A DNA stretch of 5,167 bases from assembly GCA_900768245.1 (NCBI GenBank), contig CAAGCE010000186.1, forward strand, positions 1 through 5,167, read 5' to 3'. This document shows, one piece after another, positions 1 through 5,059 of the stretch (positions within the stretch are counted from its first letter, which is position 1; every line of letters begins with the position of its first letter). A program made the translations under genes and the position numbers. The stretch comes from Oscillospiraceae bacterium (GTDB lineage Bacteria > Bacillota > Clostridia > Oscillospirales > Ruminococcaceae). Below the pieces are notes generated by a model. It worked only from the letters and a program-made list of their open reading frames with translations, made no database searches and was not told the DNA's origin.

Positions 1-101
1 AAATAATTCCAATCAAGGAAATCGACTGCAGGCGGGCTTGCCGCCCGTCAAAGGAGATTGACGCAGAGTGGGATTATTTCAGCCAAGGATTTGTCTATAG
101 G
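1..101. repeat. Degenerate ~35-bp-spaced repeat at the 3' end of pnuC
   Basis: Related segments begin at 13 (TCAAGGAAATCGACTGCAG), 48 (TCAAAGGAGATTGACGCAG) and, more weakly, 83 (CCAAGGATTTGTCTATAGG), each about 35 bases apart. The region also has a hairpin GGCGG-GCTTG-CCGCC (31-45), GTCAA/TTGAC arms (47-51, 58-62) and outer near-inverted ends (1-10, 71-80). This is typical of a structured dispersed repeat, but genome-wide copies are not visible here. No T-tract follows the hairpin, so it is not a clear terminator for pnuC. Confidence 0.4.
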
Positions 102-792
102 TTGATTAAAGATTAGTATCATTCTTCGCCAGCTTATAAAGCCGTAAATATCATTTGCAAGGAATATCACAAAGCATATAGTCACGGAAAGATATGAAAT
201 ATCCGATGCAGATGCCATTGCCCATAGAATTATGAGAACTATGTCATTTAATGCATATGCCGCAGCAAAAAGCTCGCTTCTTCTGAATGAAAGATAAACT
301 GCGGCAAAGCTTGTTGTGACGGATATTGTGCTCGGCAGAAGATTAGCCGTTCCGAAAGCCTTGAGTTATGAAATAAAATACGGCAGTTACAGCGGCGGTC
401 AGAAAAGCCATAAATACCATTTCCTGCAGATTTATTTTATTTACCTTTACCTCTGCCTTATCCTTTTCAAAGGGATTTTTCAGCCATGAGATAAGCGAGA
501 TGACCGCCATAGGCGCAGTCATTCCAAGATAGGTCATCATTTCGCCGTAATAAGCAAATCCAAATGAGATCATACCGTAAAGAACGCTGAAAATTATCAT
601 AAGGAGCTGTCCGAAAGCGTTTCCCTTTGCACAAAAGATAAGCGATGTGACACCTATAAGTGAGGCGGCAAGAGTAAGGTAATTCGCCCTGTCAAAAAAT
701 AAAAAAGAAAGGGTTATAAAGGAAACTGAGATCAGCCACAGTGCCTTTTCGCCTGCCGAAAAGCAGTTTGCATTAAATTTGAATTTTTTCAT
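48..792 (-). pseudogene. pnuC: PnuC-type nicotinamide riboside transporter, interrupted by a +1 frameshift
   Basis: Integral membrane transporter of the PnuC family, which takes up nicotinamide riboside for NAD synthesis. The first frame (792-343) encodes 149 residues with hydrophobic segments at about 14-34, 37-55, 58-83, 87-104 and 124-143, and the family-typical stretch GQLLMIIFS...FAYYGE...TYLGMTAP at about 61-95. It stops just after QGF. The missing second half lies in the next frame from position 353: GTANLLPSTISV, then LSFRRS, NDIVLIILW and NDIYGFISWRRM, ending at a TGA at 50-48. Ignoring one extra base (G on the + strand at 354) joins F146 to G147 and gives a protein of about 247 residues. 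Family similarity ends near residue 224 (WRRM); the last ~23 residues come from a downstream repeat. The start has GAGG seven bases upstream. The frameshift may be a real mutation, a sequencing error or a +1 recoding site (UUU-C). The family assignment is firm; functionality is uncertain. Confidence 0.9.
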
Positions 793-805
793 ATCATTAC
801 CTCAT

Positions 806-857
806 AAAAAAGCACCCGAATATACATCTTCAAAGACCTAACGATGTATTCGGATGC
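806..857 (-). terminator. Intrinsic terminator/attenuator in the pnuC leader
   Basis: On the minus strand, arm GCATCCGAATACATC (857-843) pairs with GATGTATATTCGGGTGC (828-812) as 11 pairs (one G-T), a 2-base bulge and 4 more pairs. A T6 run (811-806) follows. It ends two bases before the GAGG ribosome binding site of pnuC and lies downstream of the pnuC promoter, so transcripts from that promoter must pass it. It would also end read-through from the PAP2 gene. Confidence 0.82.
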
Positions 858-880
858 TCTGCCCGACAGCAGTAAATATT
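806..880 (-). ncRNA. Candidate pnuC leader RNA (attenuator, possible compact riboswitch or ~75-nt small RNA)
   Basis: From the predicted start near 880 the RNA has only about 23 bases before the terminator. These include a small hairpin CUGC-UGUCGG-GCAG (872-859). Its loop bases UCGG (866-863) are complementary to CCGA (853-850), which sits in the 5' arm of the terminator, so an H-type pseudoknot and the terminator would exclude each other. I do not recognise a known aptamer consensus. NAD-related riboswitches are known upstream of pnuC genes in other bacteria, but membership here is untested. Without a ligand sensor the same segment would simply make a short terminated RNA. Confidence 0.3.
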
Positions 881-886
881 AAGGTG

Positions 887-915
887 ATTATATCACGGCA
901 AATGATGTCTGTCAA
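887..915 (-). promoter_or_regulatory. Strong sigma-A promoter of pnuC
   Basis: Consensus -35 TTGACA (915-910), a 17-base spacer and consensus -10 TATAAT (892-887) with the TG extension (TGATATAAT). The predicted start is near 880, leaving a leader of about 88 bases before the pnuC ATG. The -35 box contains the TGA stop codon of the PAP2 gene. The inverted repeat GTGAT-TAT-ATCAC (884-896) covers the -10 box and may be a repressor site. Confidence 0.85.
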
Positions 916-1493
916 GCTGATTTTTTCTTTTCGGCATGCTTTTCATATAATAAGTCCAAACGACTGTCTATTTTTGAATAGGTGAGCTTCCACAGAACTA
1001 TTGAACATACTGCACCTAAAATAAATCCGCAAAGAACATCGGTCGGGTAATGCACAACAAGAAAAACTCTTGAAAAACCAAGCAGCAGTCCATAAGCTAT
1101 TGCTATTGCACCGACCGCCTTATTTCTCATAAAGATCAGAGCAGCACCCGCACCTGCGGCAGTAGAATGTCCCGACGGGAATGAATAATATCCGCCGGGG
1201 TGTGGTATCAGAAGCATCAAGGCTTCATCTGCATTAAAGGGTCTTAACCTGCAAACGATGTTTTTTACGGCAAGGCTGCCTATAACTGCACTTATGCCAA
1301 GCGAAAGCAGCAGCACTATTCCCGCAGGACGCCATTTTTTGACAAAAAGCATTACCGCAGCTGCCAGTATCCATATAAACCCACAGTCGGCAAGCTTTGA
1401 GATAACAGTAAAAAATGTATCCGTAAAGCCGTTATGCCAGTTTTCGTAAATATAATACAATATCGTATCGTCAATTTTTTGGATAAATTCCAT
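912..1493 (-). CDS. PAP2-family membrane phosphatase (lipid/undecaprenyl-pyrophosphate phosphatase type)
   Basis: A 193-residue polytopic membrane protein of the PAP2 (type 2 phosphatidic acid phosphatase) superfamily, which removes phosphate from lipid phosphates or pyrophosphates such as undecaprenyl pyrophosphate or phosphatidylglycerol phosphate. All three signature motifs are intact: KX6RP at residues 77-85 (KNIVCRLRP), PSGH at 106-109, and SRX5HX3D at 141-152, giving the catalytic histidines H109 and H148 with D152. Hydrophobic segments lie at about 38-52, 57-75, 111-122, 127-147 and 153-170; the tail is Lys-rich. The chosen ATG at 1493 has AGAGG six bases upstream. The frame stays open to an ATG at 1550, but those extra codons read through a terminator hairpin and are unlikely to be translated. 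The upstream terminator separates it from SBP-B, and the pnuC -35 box overlaps its stop codon. The exact substrate cannot be read from the sequence; BcrC-like or PgpB-like roles are both possible. Confidence 0.92.
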   Translation of the reverse strand: MEFIQKIDDTILYYIYENWHNGFTDTFFTVISKLADCGFIWILAAAVMLFVKKWRPAGIVLLLSLGISAVIGSLAVKNIVCRLRPFNADEALMLLIPHPGGYYSFPSGHSTAAGAGAALIFMRNKAVGAIAIAYGLLLGFSRVFLVVHYPTDVLCGFILGAVCSIVLWKLTYSKIDSRLDLLYEKHAEKKKSA

Positions 1494-1507
1494 AAGCCGC
1501 CTCTTAT

Positions 1508-1539
1508 AAAAAATCTCCCCACCGCAAAGATGGGGAGAT
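1508..1539 (-). terminator. Intrinsic terminator of SBP-B
   Basis: Perfect 8-bp stem ATCTCCCC/GGGGAGAT (1539-1532 with 1520-1513), extendable by an A-T and a G-T pair into the loop, followed by a T-run to 1508. It begins about 32 bases after the SBP-B stop codon and ends just before the AGAGG ribosome binding site of the PAP2 gene. Confidence 0.92.
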
Positions 1540-1540
1540 G

Positions 1541-1569
1541 ATATTATCAAATAAAACGAGTTTTGGCAG
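1541..1569 (-). promoter_or_regulatory. Possible promoter of the PAP2 gene
   Basis: CTGCCA (1569-1564, four of six consensus bases), a 17-base spacer, then TAATAT (1546-1541) with a TG extension (TGATAATAT). The predicted start near 1534 falls inside the first arm of the SBP-B terminator, so RNA begun here could not fold that hairpin fully. The match is weak, and the promoter is proposed mainly because the PAP2 gene otherwise depends on read-through. Confidence 0.3.
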
Positions 1570-1571
1570 AA

Positions 1572-3026
1572 TTATTCAGCCTGCTTAGCCTTTACGTTCT
1601 GGTCAACTTCGTCAACAAGCATGATTACAGTATCAGCAATAGCTTCTCTGTTTGTTGCCCAGTCAACGCCGTGGAGAGCAGCTCTGAGACCTATTGTATC
1701 GCCGCCGTCTGTTGTGAGGGAAGCAATATCTGTTGAGCAGCCTGCAGCAAGATCAACAATAGGGTACTGTCTTGCGATTTCGTTGATAGCCTTATTCTTG
1801 TCAATGAGTTCCTGTGACCAGCCATAGTCGTCCATTGCCTTTCTGTCGGAAATTGCAACAGCACTTTCATCGTTAGAACCGAGGATCTGGCATTCAGCAA
1901 AGAGAGCAACACCAGCCGGGTTCTGAGCACCCTTACAGAGAGCGTAACCGCCGAGTGTAGCACCCTGCCATGGATCGGAATCGGCAGGAGACGGAACAGG
2001 AGCAAGTCCGAGATCTTCAGGATCGATAGCTGTGCTCCATGTTTCAGGTGCAGCCTGAACAGTCCAAGCACCGCAGATGTAGAAGAGCTGTCTGCCTTCG
2101 CCCATGAATGAAGGCTGTTCGGCCCAAGCAAACTGTTCTCTTGGGAATACAAGACCGTTTGTGTAGAGGTCATACTGGTAATTCATAGCCTTTTCAACAG
2201 TTGCATCGTTGATGTTGCAAACGAGGTTACCGTCAACAGACTGAACTGAAGGAACACCTGCAGAAAGGAAAAGAGCCTTTTCTGCCCAGAAGCCGTCAAG
2301 ACCCCACTGGTCAGAATCTTCGTCAACGAAGTCGAGGAGCATCTGCTTGAATGTATCCCAGTTCCATTCGCCTGCTTCATAGAGATCCCATGGATCGTCG
2401 AGACCATTTGCTTCGATAGTAGCCTTGTTATAAATAACAACAGCTTCAGCTGTAACAGTTGTGATGAATTCGTAGTGCTTTCCGCCGAAGTTGAGGAGCT
2501 CCATAGCGTCCTTAGTATTCTGCCAGATAGCAGAGTTCATATCGATATAATCATCGACCGGCTGGAACATACCGCTTACGATACCCTTAGGGAAGTTAGC
2601 TGTATCATCGCCCGGGAAGAAGTCAATGCCTTCGCCGCCGAGAACGTATGTAGAAAGGTCATTGAAACGGTTTTCCCAAGTTGTTGGGTAGTACTGGATC
2701 TCTCCGCCGTATTTCTTTTCAAACATTTCAAGGCCAACGGACTTTGAAGCACCGTTTGAGCTTGGATTAAGGTCATAGTGAGCGAGCCACTTGATCGTCT
2801 TGTTTTCAAGTTCAACGTCCTGAAGCTGTGACATTGTGTCTTCGAGAGCAGCAGCCTCATCTTCTTTGAGTTCTTCAGTATTTACTGCAACAGTCTTGGC
2901 AGTAGTAGTTGTTGTTGTTTCTTCTGATGTAGCATCGGAAGAACCGTCATTGTTTCCGCAGGCAGTAAGACCGGCCATCATTGAGAGAGCCATAAGACCT
3001 GCAAAAATCTTTTTGCTGTTGTTCAT
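1572..3026 (-). CDS. SBP-B: extracellular solute-binding lipoprotein (ABC importer, family 1-like)
   Basis: A 484-residue secreted lipoprotein, probably the ligand-capture component of an ABC importer for sugars or oligosaccharides (SBP_bac_1/UgpB-like group; the substrate is inferred from the family only). It has a signal peptide with basic KK, a hydrophobic core and the lipobox LTAC, with lipidated C23. An acidic, Thr-rich linker (about 30-75, including six consecutive Thr) would space it from the membrane. The folded domain starts near ELENKTIKW (73-80). Typical elements follow: TTWENRFNDLS (115-125), GGEGIDF (130-136), GEWNWDTF (219-226), FMGEGRQLFYICGAW (307-321) and LCKGAQNP (363-370). 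It is paralogous to SBP-A throughout and shares cysteines at 364, 379 and 430. The start has GGAGG six bases upstream. It has its own promoter upstream and a terminator after the stop, so it looks monocistronic. No permease or ATPase gene is present in the window. Confidence 0.88.
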   Translation of the reverse strand: MNNSKKIFAGLMALSMMAGLTACGNNDGSSDATSEETTTTTTAKTVAVNTEELKEDEAAALEDTMSQLQDVELENKTIKWLAHYDLNPSSNGASKSVGLEMFEKKYGGEIQYYPTTWENRFNDLSTYVLGGEGIDFFPGDDTANFPKGIVSGMFQPVDDYIDMNSAIWQNTKDAMELLNFGGKHYEFITTVTAEAVVIYNKATIEANGLDDPWDLYEAGEWNWDTFKQMLLDFVDEDSDQWGLDGFWAEKALFLSAGVPSVQSVDGNLVCNINDATVEKAMNYQYDLYTNGLVFPREQFAWAEQPSFMGEGRQLFYICGAWTVQAAPETWSTAIDPEDLGLAPVPSPADSDPWQGATLGGYALCKGAQNPAGVALFAECQILGSNDESAVAISDRKAMDDYGWSQELIDKNKAINEIARQYPIVDLAAGCSTDIASLTTDGGDTIGLRAALHGVDWATNREAIADTVIMLVDEVDQNVKAKQAE

Positions 3027-3055
3027 AACAAACCTCCAAAGTAATAAATATCATT

Positions 3056-3068
3056 AAAACCAGGTTTT
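3056..3068 (-). promoter_or_regulatory. Perfect palindrome in the SBP-B leader (possible operator)
   Basis: AAAACC-A-GGTTTT is a perfect 6+1+6 inverted repeat lying about 36-48 bases downstream of the predicted SBP-B transcription start. This position would suit a roadblock operator. It could also be chance in AT-rich leader sequence; no regulator is encoded nearby. Confidence 0.25.
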
Positions 3069-3109
3069 CAAATAAATTTAACATTCAAAAAACCATTTAA
3101 CCATTTCTA

Positions 3110-3138
3110 ATTATATCAAAAAATAAAAATCAAGTCAA
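3110..3138 (-). promoter_or_regulatory. Sigma-A promoter of SBP-B
   Basis: TTGACT (3138-3133), a 17-base spacer, and TATAAT (3115-3110) with the TG extension (TGATATAAT). The predicted start is near 3103, giving an AT-rich leader of about 76 bases. A tandem 8-base repeat AACCATTT x2 (3091-3106 on the + strand) covers the start point. Confidence 0.85.
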
Positions 3139-3184
3139 TATTTATACTGTATATTTTTTTGGGAATCCTCTGTTACAAATAAAC

Positions 3185-3222
3185 AAAAAACAGGCATATT
3201 CTTATACAAATATGCCTGTTTT
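3185..3222 (-). terminator. Intrinsic terminator of SBP-A
   Basis: A 14-bp stem (3222-3209 with 3200-3187, core ACAGGCATATT/AATATGCCTGT) with an 8-base loop closes about 24 bases after the SBP-A stop. The 3' arm ends in T's and continues TTGTTT, suiting minus-strand termination. The symmetric arms could work weakly on the other strand. Confidence 0.9.
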
Positions 3223-3245
3223 GTACATTATGAAGTTAATTCCGA

Positions 3246-4679
3246 TTATTCCATAGCTTCGACCTGAGCGTTGAATTCGTCGATATAGGTCTGAACAGCG
3301 GATACGAGAGTATCACGTACAGTTGCCCAGTCGCCGCCGTAGAATGCGGTTCTTATACCTGTTTCGCTGCTGTCGATAAGGTTATACATATCAGTCGGGC
3401 AGCCTGCGTGAATATCGTATACAGGGTTTTCGGCAGTCATTTCTGTGATCTTCTGCTGCATATTGAGCATTTCTTCAGTCCAGCCATAGTCATTGATGTG
3501 CTTATCTCTTGCAATTTCGAGTGTACGCTCATCTGTGTTTGCAGCGAGGATACATTCCATAAACTTGATAACACCCTCAGGGTTCTGAGCACCCTTGCAG
3601 AGCATATAGCCTTCAAGACCTGCAGGGAGGTAATAATTTTCAGCCTGAGGATCCTTCGGAAGAGGAACAAACATTACATCTTCGGGGTTGCCGAAGGTTT
3701 TTGTCCATATGTCAGGGGAAGCCTCGATCTCATAAAGACCGCTTATGTAGAAAAGCTCCTTGCCTTCGCCGATGTACTCAATGTGAGTCTGCCAAGCGAA
3801 GAGGTTCTTATCGAGGGTAAGACCGTTATTGTAAAGGTCGCTCATAAAGTTCATAGAGCGTTCAAGGTCAGCGTCGTAGAAATTGTGAACAAGCTTACCG
3901 TCCTTAAGCTCAACAGACGGGACACCGCAGGTAAGCATAAGAGGCTGTTCATTGAACCAACCGTCAAGACCGTAGCATTCGTTGTCGTTATCGCAGTATT
4001 CAAGGAGGCAGTTCTTGAATGTATCCCAGTTCCAATCGCCTGCTTCAAGGAGATCGGCAGGATCATCAAGACCGAAGGATTCAATAGTCTGTCTGTTGTA
4101 GTAAACTACCTGACCTGTTGTAGCCTGAGTAGCGATAAGGTAATGCTTGCCGTTGAGTTCAAAGTAGTCATTAAGGCTCTTTACATTAGACCAGAGCTCG
4201 CTGTCGTAATCGACATATTCATCAACAGGTTCAAACATACCGTTGGTAACGCCCTTAGGGAATGAGTCGAGGTCGCCGCCTGCGATAAAGTCGATACCTT
4301 CACCGCCGACGATCTTGGTTGAGAGGTCGTTGAAACGGTTTGCCCATGTAGTCTGGATATATTCGATCTCACCGCCGTACTTTTCTTCAAAGAGTTCGAG
4401 TGAGATAGCCTTTGTGTTGCCTGAGGTTGTAGCATGGAAAGGATCATAGAAAGAGAACCACTTGATAGTTTTGTTTTCAAGCTCGCCTGTAAGAAGGTCA
4501 GCAACGTCAGCGACCTTCTGAGCGTCCTCTTCGGAAAGCTCGGCAGTGTTTATTTCAACAGTAGCCTGAGTTGTGGTAGTAACGGTAGTTTCCTCGGAAG
4601 AACCGCCGCCGCAGGCAGTAAGACCTGCTGTCATAGCTACAGCCATAAGACCTGCTGCTGCTTTTTTATAATTCATCAT
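3246..4679 (-). CDS. SBP-A: extracellular solute-binding lipoprotein (ABC importer, family 1-like), paralogue of SBP-B
   Basis: A 477-residue lipoprotein of the same family and layout as SBP-B, presumably binding a related carbohydrate outside the membrane. The lipobox LTAC puts lipidated C23 after a short KK-plus-hydrophobic signal; a Glu/Thr linker follows to about residue 66. Shared blocks are GELENKTIKW (65-74), TTWANRFNDLS (110-120), GGEGIDF (125-131), GDWNWDTF (214-221), YIGEGKELFYISG (302-314) and LCKGAQNPEGV (360-370). Cysteines C361, C376 and C427 match those of SBP-B; C224, C229, C235 and C251 are particular to this copy. The region after the IKW motif differs (FSFYDPFHATT here, LAHYDLNPSSN in SBP-B), as do other presumed ligand-cleft segments, suggesting different ligands. 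Two adjacent ATGs are possible starts: GGAGG lies 5 bases before the first and 8 before the second; the second aligns best with the SBP-B start. A LacI/CcpA-like operator overlaps its promoter, suggesting carbon-source control. Confidence 0.88.
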   Translation of the reverse strand: MMNYKKAAAGLMAVAMTAGLTACGGGSSEETTVTTTTQATVEINTAELSEEDAQKVADVADLLTGELENKTIKWFSFYDPFHATTSGNTKAISLELFEEKYGGEIEYIQTTWANRFNDLSTKIVGGEGIDFIAGGDLDSFPKGVTNGMFEPVDEYVDYDSELWSNVKSLNDYFELNGKHYLIATQATTGQVVYYNRQTIESFGLDDPADLLEAGDWNWDTFKNCLLEYCDNDNECYGLDGWFNEQPLMLTCGVPSVELKDGKLVHNFYDADLERSMNFMSDLYNNGLTLDKNLFAWQTHIEYIGEGKELFYISGLYEIEASPDIWTKTFGNPEDVMFVPLPKDPQAENYYLPAGLEGYMLCKGAQNPEGVIKFMECILAANTDERTLEIARDKHINDYGWTEEMLNMQQKITEMTAENPVYDIHAGCPTDMYNLIDSSETGIRTAFYGGDWATVRDTLVSAVQTYIDEFNAQVEAME

Positions 4680-4709
4680 AAACTCCTCCAGTATCGTAGT
4701 TTTACTATA

Positions 4710-4739
4710 ATTATATCAGATACAAAGTTGTGATGTCAA
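4710..4739 (-). promoter_or_regulatory. Sigma-A promoter of SBP-A
   Basis: Consensus TTGACA (4739-4734), an 18-base spacer, and TATAAT (4715-4710) with the TG extension (TGATATAAT). The predicted start near 4703 leaves a short leader of about 24 bases ending in GGAGGAG before the ATG. Confidence 0.85.
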
Positions 4740-4747
4740 CGTTTACA
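4734..4747 (-). promoter_or_regulatory. LacI/CcpA-type operator overlapping the SBP-A -35 box
   Basis: The minus strand reads TGTAAACGTTGACA, a palindrome of the form TGT-n-AACGTT-n-ACA in which only the n pair fails to match. In the context TTGTAAACGTTGACAT it differs from the catabolite-response (cre) consensus WTGNNARCGNWWWCAW at one position. Its right half is the -35 TTGACA itself, so a bound regulator should block RNA polymerase. Whether CcpA or a local LacI-family repressor binds cannot be told. A second CG-centred palindrome, AACG-A-CGTT, lies next to it (4748-4756). Confidence 0.55.
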
Positions 4748-5059
4748 ACGACGTTTTTACACAAGATTTGTTGTACATTTTGCACAATCAAAATCGTTTA
4801 AGTTGTAATTTTTAGTGTTTTTTTATTTTTTTGGGGGGCGGCGGTTTGAGGTTTGCCGTGAACTGCAAGAAACGTTTCCGCCGCGGTCGGTTCTTTTGCT
4901 TTAAGCTGTTACAAAGGTGTGCGTATACCAAACTTTCTGCAAAAAATCTTGTATGGGAAAGGTCTTCCTTCCCGACTTTGGACGTGTTATTTATGGTATG
5001 ATGCGTAATTTGATTGAAATTGTATTTCTGCTTTGTTTTCAGAATTTGCTCGCTTATGG
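4748..5059. other. Gene-free upstream region of SBP-A
   Basis: No convincing gene was found. It contains TTGTG-A-rich direct repeats near the SBP-A promoter (about 4750-4786), T-runs followed by G6 (4818-4838), a GC-rich inverted repeat GCGGCGG/CCGCCGC (4838-4844 with 4878-4884) enclosing a smaller TTGC/GCAA hairpin, and a 7-bp hairpin GGGAA-GG/CC-TTCCC with one bulged A (4955-4973). On the minus strand one frame is open from the window edge to a TAA at 4814-4812, but it is low-complexity and Lys/Pro-rich at its end, resembles no family I know, and has no visible start. Confidence 0.5.

Noticed and set aside
29..47. Hairpin as the pnuC terminator
   Set aside because: The stem is GC-rich but no T-tract follows on the minus strand.
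1494..1550. Longer start for the PAP2 protein at the ATG at 1550
   Set aside because: The extra codons cover the SBP-B terminator hairpin and T-run, and there is a good AGAGG site for the ATG at 1493, where family-like sequence begins.
1691..2173. 160-codon minus-strand frame inside SBP-B
   Set aside because: It is an out-of-frame shadow of SBP-B with a low-complexity Ser/Leu-rich product and no start signal.
3408..4265. 285-codon open frame on the + strand
   Set aside because: It is antisense to SBP-A, whose family, lipobox, promoter and ribosome binding site are clear; the translated product shows no family features, and the openness follows from the codon use of the real gene.
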